DNA of 16,708 bases from the NCBI GenBank assembly GCA_013042765.1, contig JABDPP010000170.1, forward strand, positions 1 through 16,708. Direction: 5' to 3'. This document shows, one piece after another, positions 7,877 through 14,544 of the stretch. Origin of the DNA: Litoreibacter sp. GTDB taxonomy: Bacteria > Pseudomonadota > Alphaproteobacteria > Rhodobacterales > Rhodobacteraceae. The notes beneath the pieces are model-generated. The model was given only the letters and a program-made list of their open reading frames with translations. It was not told the DNA's origin and did no database searches. A program made the position numbers and the translations under genes. Every line of letters starts with the position of its first letter. The stretch's first letter is position 1.

Positions 7877-9595
7877 TCATTCGCGTGTGCCGGAGAACTG
7901 CTCGGCCCATCCCTCGCGCTGCTCATCAGTGATTTTCGAGAACAGAACGTCCGGAACCGTAAAGGCGTGACCCGCAGGCAGGACGGACAGCGCAGTGACG
8001 ATGTCGTCGGGCCAGCTGTCATCCTCGGTCTGCAGGGCCTCCAGAATCCGCGCCGAGGCATCGGGAATGAAGGGCTCTGAGAGCACCGCGTAAAGCCGGA
8101 TCAGGTTCAGGGACAGGCGGATCTGAGCGGCGGCAGTTTCCGGATCGGTTTTGAACACGGACCATGGTGCCGCGCTTTGCAGGTACTCGTTCCCCGCAAC
8201 CCAGATGGCACGCAGTTCAGCGGCGGACTTGCGGACCTCCATCGCGTCCATATGGTCTTCATAGGCGCGGATGCGTTTGGTCAACTCACTGATCAGCGTT
8301 TGTTCCGTATCGCCCAACGTGCCACCTTCGGGAACCTCTTCGCCGAATTTCGAACGGCAGAACTTGGTCACGCGCGAGACGAAATTGCCGAGCACGTCGG
8401 CAAGGTCCTTGTTGACCCCGGCCTGGAAGTTTTCCCAGGTGAACTCGCTGTCGGAGCTTTCCGGGGCATGGCTCAGGAGCCACCAGCGCCAGTAATCGGC
8501 AGGCAGGATTTCAAGCGCCTGATCCTGGAATACACCGCGGCCCTGTGAGGTGGAGAACTGGCCGCCATCGTAGTTGAGGTAGTTGAAGGACTTGATGTAG
8601 TCGACCAGTTTCCATGGCTCGCCGGACCCCATGATCGTGGCTGGGAAGCTGAGCGTGTGGAATGGGACGTTGTCCTTACCCATGAATTGTACGTAGCGGA
8701 CATCGTCGGCGCCTTTGTCGGTACGCCACCAGCGCAGCCAGTCGGCGTCATCCTTGTTGTGGGCATCGGCCCATTCATGGGTCGCGGCGATATACTCGAT
8801 CGGTGCGTCGAACCAAACATAGAAGACTTTGCCCTCCATGCCTGGCCAGTCCTCATTACCTTTCTTGACGGGCACGCCCCAGTTCAGGTCGCGGGTAATG
8901 CCGCGATCCTGCAGCCCGTCCCCATCGTGAAGCCACTTCTTTGCAATCGAGGTGGTCAGAACGGGCCAGTCGGTTTTGGAATTGATCCAGCTGTCGAGCT
9001 GATCCTTCATGGTGGATTGGCGCAGGTAGAGGTGCTTGGTCTCCCGCACTTCAAGGTCGGTGGAGCCTGAGATCGCGCTGCGCGGCTCGATCAGGTCCGT
9101 GGGGTCGAGCTGCTTGGTGCAGTTCTCGCATTGGTCGCCGCGCGCTTTGTCATAGCCGCAATTTGGGCAGGTGCCCTCGATATATCGGTCTGGCAGGAAG
9201 CGGCCATCGGCATGTGAGTAGACCTGTCTTTCGCTGACCTCTTCGATCAGCCCGGCCTCGGCCAGTTTGCCGGCGAGATGTTGGGTCAGGGCATGGTTCT
9301 GCGGGCTCGACGAGCGGCCGAAATGGTCAAAAGACAGGCGGAAGCCTTCAGCGATCCGGGCCTGGGTCTGGTGCATCTCGGCGCAAAATTCCTCCACCGG
9401 TTTGTCGGCCTTGGCGGCGGCGAGCTCCGCTGGCGTTCCGTGCTCGTCGGTTGCGCAGATGAACATCACCTCATTACCACGGTCGCGCATGTAGCGGGCA
9501 TACAGATCAGCGGGCAGCTGGCTGCCGACGAGGTTGCCCAGATGCTTGATCCCATTGATATAGGGAATGGCGGAGGTGATCAGGATACGTGCCAT
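7877..9595 (-). CDS. metG: Methionine--tRNA ligase (methionyl-tRNA synthetase)
   Basis: A 572-residue class Ia methionyl-tRNA synthetase, which charges tRNA-Met for translation initiation and elongation. The HIGH motif appears as HLGN (residues 18-21) after [10 protein letters not shown]. The connective domain has one zinc knuckle, C143-x2-C146-x9-C156-x2-C159. The methionine-pocket region [12 protein letters not shown] is intact, and the C-terminal anticodon-binding helical bundle follows. The KMSKS loop is changed: the expected position reads QFSTSQGRG (346-354), so both lysines are absent. The frame is intact and the rest is well conserved, so this is a lineage variant rather than decay. 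No C-terminal EMAP-like dimerisation domain is present. An AAAGGA Shine-Dalgarno lies 8 bases before the start. Confidence 0.96.
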   Translation of the reverse strand: MARILITSAIPYINGIKHLGNLVGSQLPADLYARYMRDRGNEVMFICATDEHGTPAELAAAKADKPVEEFCAEMHQTQARIAEGFRLSFDHFGRSSSPQNHALTQHLAGKLAEAGLIEEVSERQVYSHADGRFLPDRYIEGTCPNCGYDKARGDQCENCTKQLDPTDLIEPRSAISGSTDLEVRETKHLYLRQSTMKDQLDSWINSKTDWPVLTTSIAKKWLHDGDGLQDRGITRDLNWGVPVKKGNEDWPGMEGKVFYVWFDAPIEYIAATHEWADAHNKDDADWLRWWRTDKGADDVRYVQFMGKDNVPFHTLSFPATIMGSGEPWKLVDYIKSFNYLNYDGGQFSTSQGRGVFQDQALEILPADYWRWWLLSHAPESSDSEFTWENFQAGVNKDLADVLGNFVSRVTKFCRSKFGEEVPEGGTLGDTEQTLISELTKRIRAYEDHMDAMEVRKSAAELRAIWVAGNEYLQSAAPWSVFKTDPETAAAQIRLSLNLIRLYAVLSEPFIPDASARILEALQTEDDSWPDDIVTALSVLPAGHAFTVPDVLFSKITDEQREGWAEQFSGTRE

Positions 9596-9609
9596 GGCTG
9601 TGGTCCTTT

Positions 9610-9647
9610 GAACGCGTTGCGCCCCTGTAACGGAACCCGGCGCGTTC
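9610..9647 (-). repeat. Inverted repeat in the metG leader
   Basis: GAACGCG (9610-9616) and CGCGTTC (9641-9647) are exact reverse complements separated by 24 bases, just upstream of the metG Shine-Dalgarno. The arm at 9610-9616 directly abuts the CCTTT complement of the Shine-Dalgarno, so an RNA stem here could influence initiation. There is no T-box sequence. Confidence 0.3.
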
Positions 9648-9652
9648 TTCTA

Positions 9653-9703
9653 GGGGCGGAGCCTCCGGCAGGGATATTTTCTGGAGAAATGAAGCCTCAT
9701 TTC
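9653..9703. repeat. Possible Rhodobacteraceae REP-like intergenic element
   Basis: The stretch contains GGGGCGGAGCCTCCGGCAGG followed by GATATTTTCTGG and an AGAAATGAAG tail. From memory this composition recurs between genes in Roseobacter-group genomes. It ends in a perfect 7-bp dyad, GAAATGA (9686-9692) and TCATTTC (9697-9703), which overlaps the MFS stop codon. Only one copy is in the window, so repeat status cannot be shown here. Confidence 0.35.
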
Positions 9704-10926
9704 CTGTCCCTTTGGCGGCCCAGCAGGCGGCCGATGGTGAAGGATGTGCGCGGCGCATAGATATAGGGCGTTCTGATCTTTGCGGTCGGGCGAACCCGCA
9801 TCCGGGTCAGGCCGAAGATAACGAGGATCACATGGCCGGCCGCGATCAGCAGGAAGAGCGCGGCCGGGCCGAAATTGGCGATCAGTTCAGATGCGATCCA
9901 TGGCGAGGCGATTGCGCCCACCGCGAAGAAGAACATTAGCGCTGCTGAAAGCTCCACCCGTTCCTCAGAAGTTGCGAAGTCATGCGCGTGGGAGGCGGCG
10001 ACGGAGTAGATCGGAAAGGTCGTCAGCCCAAAGAAGATTGCGCTGGCCATGATCGCGCGGGTTCCGGTATCCGTGCCGCCCAGCATGACCGTTGTCGCGC
10101 AGGAAATGACTGCGGCGACCGAGAGCCAGATCAGCACCCAGCGCCGGTCAAACCGGTCGGCCAGCCAGCCTACCGGGTACTGCGCGAGCGCGCCGCCCAG
10201 AACGAAGGCGGCGAGGAAATAACCGATCTGGTCGGGGCGCAGCCCGACCTCCTGTCCGTAGATCGGGCCCACCATTCGGAAGGCTGCGCTCGAGAGACCG
10301 GCAACCACAACGCCAGCCGCGGCAAGGGGCGATCGTGCAACCGCAAGCATTGGGCGCAGGCGTGGGGCGCTGGGGGTCTCGGGCTGGCGGACGGTGGTCA
10401 GGGTCAGCGGCAGGAGCGAGGCGCAGCACAGCAGCGCCAGCAGGTTGTAGGAGACGTAGGAGGCGGGCTCTAACACGCCGATCAGCATTTGAGCCACAAG
10501 CGAGGCGCCCATGTCGACAACCCGGTAGGTGCCCATCGCGCGGCCGCGAGTCTCGTTGGTGACCTTGGCCTGAAGCCAGGCTTCAATCACCGTGTAACAG
10601 CCGGCAATGCAGAGCCCGGTGGCCACCCGCATGAGCGCCCAGGCATAGGGGTTAATGACCAGCATATGGGCCAGAAGTCCAATGGCGCCGGCGGCGGCAC
10701 AGGCCGCGAAAGCGCGCGAATGACCAACCGAGCCCATCAGACGCGGCGCCCACCAGCAGCCTACGAAAAAGCCTACGAAATGAGCGGAGCCCAGCATACC
10801 AACTTGAGCGGTGGTAAATCCGAGGGTCAGGCCCGACAGGGCGTCCAGCGGGCCTGCGCCTCCAGAACTGAGTTGCAAAAGGATGACGGAGAGGAAAAGG
10901 GCCGCAAAGGATATGAAAAGGCGCAT
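9697..10926 (-). CDS. MFS transporter (YcaD-like)
   Basis: A 409-residue major facilitator superfamily permease with about twelve hydrophobic segments in two halves. The first half starts MRLFISFAALFLSVILLQLSSG and contains the loop motif GCWWAPRLMGSVGHSRAFA, in the place of the usual loop 2-3 motif. The second half holds GQEVGLRPDQIGYFLAAFVLGGALAQ followed by GWLADRFDRRWVL, a recognisable copy of the MFS loop motif. The overall pattern resembles the YcaD/uncharacterised drug-sugar family. Substrate cannot be inferred. It follows the YceI-family gene by 88 bases on the same strand. The ATG at 10926 precedes the first helix directly, and the Shine-Dalgarno is weak (AGGCAG). Confidence 0.88.
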   Translation of the reverse strand: MRLFISFAALFLSVILLQLSSGGAGPLDALSGLTLGFTTAQVGMLGSAHFVGFFVGCWWAPRLMGSVGHSRAFAACAAAGAIGLLAHMLVINPYAWALMRVATGLCIAGCYTVIEAWLQAKVTNETRGRAMGTYRVVDMGASLVAQMLIGVLEPASYVSYNLLALLCCASLLPLTLTTVRQPETPSAPRLRPMLAVARSPLAAAGVVVAGLSSAAFRMVGPIYGQEVGLRPDQIGYFLAAFVLGGALAQYPVGWLADRFDRRWVLIWLSVAAVISCATTVMLGGTDTGTRAIMASAIFFGLTTFPIYSVAASHAHDFATSEERVELSAALMFFFAVGAIASPWIASELIANFGPAALFLLIAAGHVILVIFGLTRMRVRPTAKIRTPYIYAPRTSFTIGRLLGRQRDRK

Positions 10927-11014
10927 CGGTTCTGCCTGACGGGATGATCCCAGTTTGCCTGCTTGTCAGGTGCGTGCAACGCGGTTTTCGACGGTCTGTG
11001 TCGTTTTCGTACGA

Positions 11015-11605
11015 TCAGTCCTTTTTCTCGACATATGCCGTGATCCGGAGTGTCACGAGGTCGTCTACGAGGCCGGAATAACCGGCTGCACCGAAGGCGG
11101 TGCGGCTGACCTGGCCGCTCAGACTGAAACGCAACCGTCTCAGGTCGTCCGGCGCTGTGTCCGCGGGACGATAGAGCGCGGCTTGCAGCGTCACCGGGAG
11201 GGTAACGCCACGAACGGTCAATTGGCCGTCGATCTGGGCCCCGTCAGACAGGCGGCCCTGCCCGTTCAAGCGGATACCGGTGGAGCGGAAACGGATCTGC
11301 GGGTACCGGACTGCATTCAGCACTGACGGCGATTTGAGTGCCTCTGTCGCGATGATGAACCCCGCCCGTGCGCGGGTAACGTCGACTTTGACATCCACGC
11401 TGGAGCGCTCGAGGCGCTTGGTGTCGATCAGGATTTCGGCGGAGAGCACCGGCATTGCACCTTTGGCTGGGATACCAGCCAGCATATAGCTGAAACCGAC
11501 GCGTGACTGATCCTGCTGGAGTGCGTAGGCGGTCGGTGCCGCACTCGCGGGTAGGGCCGAAGCGGCGTGTAGGATGAGGATCAGGCGCAGGATCAGGCGG
11601 CGCAT
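11015..11605 (-). CDS. YceI family periplasmic protein
   Basis: A 196-residue YceI-family lipocalin-like protein. Members bind polyisoprenoid or similar hydrophobic ligands in the periplasm. The N-terminus is a Sec signal peptide (MRRLILRLILILHAASALPASA, cleavage after ASA). The mature protein shows the family pattern: AYALQQDQSRVGFSYMLAGIPAKG at the start, a central ALKSPSVLNAVRYPQIRFRS (usually DxFFDVxxYPxxxF) and the GQLTVRGVTLPVTL strand. The typical DxFxDxxxYP segment is replaced by SPSVLNAVRYP, still in register. A GGAG Shine-Dalgarno lies 7 bases before the start. It lies 62 bases downstream of the ImuA-like gene and may share its transcript. Confidence 0.9.
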   Translation of the reverse strand: MRRLILRLILILHAASALPASAAPTAYALQQDQSRVGFSYMLAGIPAKGAMPVLSAEILIDTKRLERSSVDVKVDVTRARAGFIIATEALKSPSVLNAVRYPQIRFRSTGIRLNGQGRLSDGAQIDGQLTVRGVTLPVTLQAALYRPADTAPDDLRRLRFSLSGQVSRTAFGAAGYSGLVDDLVTLRITAYVEKKD

Positions 11606-11667
11606 CGGGGAACTCCAATCAGGTCTTTGGTATACGCGCCCTCAGCCGTTTTGGTTTCAAGATGAGA

Positions 11668-12288
11668 TTACATCTGCGTGTGGGAGGCGCCGGGCGTGAT
11701 CGTCAAGTCCTTGTCTCCGCTGCTTTGTTCCAGCTGCCAGATGGCCGGGGCTGCGTTGCGCGCGCGGCGACGCTCCAGCTGCCAGCCTGTCCGGCTGGGC
11801 GCGTGACGCGGGGCAATGTGCCAGCGGCTTTCCACGCCGGCAGCCCCGCCGTCGCCCGGGGTCAGCACAAGGCCCAGCGGCGCATGAGACCCTTCGGCTG
11901 TGCCTGTTTCAGCGGCCAGGTGCAGGCGACGCACCGGTGTCAGGCCGGGCGGGGCGGGCAGATCCGTCACCACGAGGGCGACCGCGCCGGAGCGTAGAAC
12001 CTCTTCCATCGACCACAGAAGATCTTCGGCACGGCGCGCGTTGACCGTCAGAAGCCGGCCGGGGTTGATCCAGTTCACAACACCGTCGGGATTGAGCTGT
12101 TCCGGGACCCAGCCGGGCCGGATCCAGATCACCGGGCCCGTGGTTCGGGCCGCTGCCATCAGAGCAAAACTCCGCCGCGCAGGACCGCAGATTTCATGAC
12201 AGCGTGACAGGGTCAGGACGGCATCCCCCAGAACCGTGAGGGTTGGGCGGGTGTGGTGCGTGTGACGTGTGAGCAAGGCGGAGGGCAT
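11668..12288 (-). CDS. ImuA/RecA-like SOS-associated protein
   Basis: A 206-residue protein that resembles ImuA, the RecA-fold accessory protein of the ImuA-ImuB-DnaE2 translesion mutagenesis system. Recognisable stretches are SRCHEICGPARRSFALMAAA, RAEDLLWSMEEVLRSGAVALVV and LTPVRRLHLAAETGTAEGSHAPLGLVL. These match the ImuA pattern of HE(v/i)xG, A-MEEALR and RRLQLAAE. There is no GxxxxGK[ST] Walker A motif, so ATP binding is doubtful. The frame is open to 12348, but that extension runs through a promoter and a LexA box. The ATG at 12288 is therefore chosen, and it begins MPSALLTRHTHHTRP. No imuB or dnaE2 is adjacent: YceI is next. Identification rests on motifs plus the SOS box. Confidence 0.65.
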   Translation of the reverse strand: MPSALLTRHTHHTRPTLTVLGDAVLTLSRCHEICGPARRSFALMAAARTTGPVIWIRPGWVPEQLNPDGVVNWINPGRLLTVNARRAEDLLWSMEEVLRSGAVALVVTDLPAPPGLTPVRRLHLAAETGTAEGSHAPLGLVLTPGDGGAAGVESRWHIAPRHAPSRTGWQLERRRARNAAPAIWQLEQSSGDKDLTITPGASHTQM

Positions 12289-12295
12289 GGGGCCA

Positions 12296-12323
12296 AGTAT
12301 AGATGTTCTATTTTTGTTCTCAA
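12296..12323 (-). promoter_or_regulatory. Sigma-70 promoter of the ImuA-like gene (apparently leaderless)
   Basis: On the minus strand TTGAGA (12323-12318) and TATACT (12301-12296) are separated by 16 bases. Only seven bases separate the -10 box from the ATG at 12288, so transcription would begin at or just before the start codon. No Shine-Dalgarno is present, as expected for a leaderless message. Confidence 0.6.
12305..12319. promoter_or_regulatory. LexA (SOS) box, alphaproteobacterial GTTC-N7-GTTC type
   Basis: GTTCTATTTTTGTTC on the plus strand matches the alphaproteobacterial LexA consensus GTTC-N7-GTTC exactly, with a typical AT-rich spacer. It lies almost entirely within the -35/-10 spacer of the promoter of the ImuA-like gene, touching the -35 box, so bound LexA would block RNA polymerase directly. 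It may also affect the divergent aldo/keto reductase gene about 105 bases away. Confidence 0.8.
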
Positions 12324-12351
12324 GATAGTTCTCAAGGCGGTTCTCCATGCG
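12316..12351. repeat. Three-copy 12-bp tandem repeat carrying GTTC half-sites
   Basis: The units are GTTCTCAAGATA (12316-12327), GTTCTCAAGGCG (12328-12339) and GTTCTCCATGCG (12340-12351). Copies 1 and 2 agree at 9 of 12 positions, and copies 2 and 3 at 10 of 12. The first unit begins with the right half of the LexA box, so the region has four GTTC half-sites with starts 11, 12 and 12 bases apart. Confidence 0.7.
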
Positions 12352-12423
12352 GAATGGCGCAAAACCCGCTTGCCTCTGGCTTCTGCGCCGTTACGTATGA
12401 GGGGGAAAACGAAAGGCGGCATC

Positions 12424-13467
12424 ATGCGGAAAAAGAAACTTGGCTCCACGGACCTTATGGTTAGCGAGCTATGCCTCGGATCCATGACATGGGGAACCCA
12501 GAACACCGAAGCGGAGGGTCATGGCCAGATCGATGTCGCCCTGGATCGCGGGATCAATTTCGTCGACACAGCGGAGATGTACCCCGTCAATCCCGTTAGT
12601 GCCGAGACCATTGGCCGGACCGAGAGCATCATCGGGACGTGGTTTGACAAGACCGGCCGACGCGATGATATGATCCTGGCCACCAAGATCTCCGGGGCGG
12701 GGATGAAACACTGCCGGGGTGGCGCGCCCATTTCTCCCGAAACGATGACGCAGGCCGTGGAAGGCTCGCTTGCGCGGCTGCAGACCGATTACATTGATCT
12801 CTACCAGTTTCACTGGCCCAACCGCGGCTCCTATATGTTCCGCCAGAACTGGAGTTACGATCCGTCGAGCCAGAACAAGGCGGAGACGCTCGACAGCATG
12901 GCTGCGTGCCTGAACACCCTGCAGAAATTGGTTGATCAGGGCAAGATACGGCATTTCGGGTTATCCAACGAAAGCGCTTGGGGCACAGCGCAGTGGTTGC
13001 GCTTGTCCGAGCAACATGGCCTCCCGCGGGTGCAGTCGATCCAGAATGAATATTCCCTGCTGTGCCGCCTCTTCGACACGGACCTGTCGGAACTCTGCGT
13101 CAATGAGGAGATCGGCCTGCTTGCCTTCTCACCGCTGGCAGCGGGTTTGTTGTCGGGCAAATACGCGGGTGACGTAATACCTGAAGGCAGCCGGAGGGCT
13201 CTCAACGGCAATCTGGGTGGGCGGATCACGCCGCGCGTCTGGGAGAGTGTCTCGGCCTATTTGGCCTTGGCGCAGGAGCATGGCCTCGACCCTTGCCAGA
13301 TGGCGCTCGCTTGGTGTCGGACGCGGCCGTTCATGTGCTCGGCGATCTTCGGTGCGACGACGCAGGAGCAGCTGGAAATTGCGCTCGGATCAGATGATTT
13401 GGAGTTGAGCGAAGAGCTTGTTATGGCCCTCGACGCGGTGCACAAAGCCCACCCCATGCCCTATTGA
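12424..13467 (+). CDS. Aldo/keto reductase, Tas-like
   Basis: A 347-residue NAD(P)H-dependent aldo/keto reductase with a TIM-barrel fold. It is very similar in length and motifs to E. coli Tas (LxLGSMTWGxQNxEAxxHxQxDxAxxxGINxxDxAEMYPV). The catalytic tetrad is visible: Asp48 and Tyr53 in VDTAEMYPV, Lys88 in ATKIS, His130 in QFHWPNRG. The C-terminal cofactor-phosphate region reads CSAIFGATTQEQLE. The frame is open to 12253, but the ATG at 12424 has an AAAGGCGG Shine-Dalgarno and gives the family N-terminus MRKKKLGSTDLMVSELCLGS. It precedes the carnitine genes by 100 bases on the same strand. No link to carnitine is known to me, so its substrate is open. Confidence 0.93.
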   Translation: MRKKKLGSTDLMVSELCLGSMTWGTQNTEAEGHGQIDVALDRGINFVDTAEMYPVNPVSAETIGRTESIIGTWFDKTGRRDDMILATKISGAGMKHCRGGAPISPETMTQAVEGSLARLQTDYIDLYQFHWPNRGSYMFRQNWSYDPSSQNKAETLDSMAACLNTLQKLVDQGKIRHFGLSNESAWGTAQWLRLSEQHGLPRVQSIQNEYSLLCRLFDTDLSELCVNEEIGLLAFSPLAAGLLSGKYAGDVIPEGSRRALNGNLGGRITPRVWESVSAYLALAQEHGLDPCQMALAWCRTRPFMCSAIFGATTQEQLEIALGSDDLELSEELVMALDAVHKAHPMPY

Positions 13468-13537
13468 CAGGTGCGTTGGGGTGCGCGCTTTTGGCCGGCC
13501 GTTAAAAACATTCTTGCGTGGAAATCCAGAATCGCGT

Positions 13538-13558
13538 TCCCCTTGAGCACCATGGGGA
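13538..13558 (+). promoter_or_regulatory. Hairpin covering the Shine-Dalgarno of the cleavage-enzyme gene
   Basis: TCCCC (13538-13542) can pair with GGGGA (13554-13558) around an 11-base loop. The right arm is the core of the GGGGAGG Shine-Dalgarno of the gene starting at 13568. It could restrain translation, but a 5-bp stem may be coincidence. Confidence 0.3.
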
Positions 13559-13567
13559 GGATGCCAG

Positions 13568-14476
13568 ATGCCATTGACTATGAACCGCGAGGTTTTCATC
13601 ACCTGCGCCGTGACCGGATCGGGATCGACGCAGGACCGCAGCCCGAATGTGCCGCGCTCTCCGAAAGAGATCGCCGAGAGCGCGATTGCCGCAGCGAAGG
13701 CCGGGGCGGCAGTGGTGCATTGCCATGTGCGCGATCCTAAGACGGGCGTTCCCTCCCGAAAGCTCGAATTCTACCGTGAGGTGACGGACCGGATCCGCGA
13801 CAGCGATACCGATGTTGTGCTGAACCTTACTGCTGGAATGGGTGGCGACATCGTCTTTGGCGGGCCGGACAAGCCGCTGCCGGTCGCAGAGGGCACCGAC
13901 ATGATCGGTGCGGAGGAGCGGGTGGCCCATGTCGCGGACTGCCTTCCGGAGATCTGCACGCTTGATTGCGGCACGATGAATTTCGCCGAGGCCGATTATG
14001 TTATGACAAACACGCCCGGCATGTTGCAGGCGATGGGGCGCATGATGACAGATCTCGGTGTGAAACCAGAGATTGAGGCGTTCGATACCGGCCATCTTTG
14101 GTATGCAAAACAATTGGTTGAAGATGGAATTCTCGATAGCCCCGCACTGGTGCAGCTGTGCATGGGGGTGCCTTGGGGCGCGCCGGATGATCTAAACACA
14201 TTCATGGCCATGGTGAACAATGTGCCGTCGGATTGGGTGTTCTCGGCCTTTGGTCTGGGACGGCACCAGATGCCTTACGTGGCCGCATCGGTTCTTGCGG
14301 GCGGCAATGTGCGCGTCGGACTGGAGGACAACCTGATGCTCGATCGCGGGGTGCTGGCCACCAACGAAAGCCTTGTGGAACGCGCGGTTGGGATTGTCGA
14401 AAACCTTGGCGCGAAGGTGATCGGGCCTGCGGAGGTGCGCGAGCGGCTGGGCCTGACCAAGCGGGCGCCCGCCTGA
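13568..14476 (+). CDS. Beta-keto acid cleavage enzyme (BKACE; probable 3-dehydrocarnitine:acetyl-CoA trimethylamine transferase)
   Basis: A 302-residue member of the 3-keto-5-aminohexanoate cleavage (Kce/BKACE, DUF849) family. These enzymes use a divalent metal to condense acetyl-CoA with a beta-keto acid and release acetoacetate plus a new CoA ester. The metal ligands are visible as His51 and His53 in VVHCHVRDP, with the conserved Glu253 in VRVGLEDNLML; the N-terminal ITCAVTGSG strand is also typical. Placed next to a carnitine dehydrogenase-thioesterase fusion, the likely substrate is 3-dehydrocarnitine and the product betainyl-CoA (the CdhC role). The start has a perfect GGGGAGG Shine-Dalgarno 7 bases upstream. 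The next gene begins 68 bases after the stop. Family assignment is firm, and the substrate is inferred from the neighbour. Confidence 0.92.
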   Translation: MPLTMNREVFITCAVTGSGSTQDRSPNVPRSPKEIAESAIAAAKAGAAVVHCHVRDPKTGVPSRKLEFYREVTDRIRDSDTDVVLNLTAGMGGDIVFGGPDKPLPVAEGTDMIGAEERVAHVADCLPEICTLDCGTMNFAEADYVMTNTPGMLQAMGRMMTDLGVKPEIEAFDTGHLWYAKQLVEDGILDSPALVQLCMGVPWGAPDDLNTFMAMVNNVPSDWVFSAFGLGRHQMPYVAASVLAGGNVRVGLEDNLMLDRGVLATNESLVERAVGIVENLGAKVIGPAEVRERLGLTKRAPA

Positions 14477-14544
14477 CCAGTGCCGCGGTTCGGGCTTTTG
14501 CCGTTTCATCAAACCCACCTGACAATACCTGAGAGGGCGCACAC

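Noticed and set aside
8527..8572. The altered KMSKS loop as a sequencing error or pseudogene sign
   Set aside because: The reading frame is intact on both sides and the surrounding residues are conserved. More than one codon would have to be wrong.
10935..10970. CCTGAC/GTCAGG inverted repeat between the YceI and MFS genes as a terminator
   Set aside because: It is 6 bp with a 24-base gap and no T-run, probably chance. YceI and MFS may be cotranscribed.
12289..12348. A longer N-terminus for the ImuA-like protein (20 extra residues from 12348)
   Set aside because: The extension runs through the -35, the LexA box and the -10, and has no family-like sequence. Its Glu-Asn repeats only reflect the 12-bp DNA repeats.
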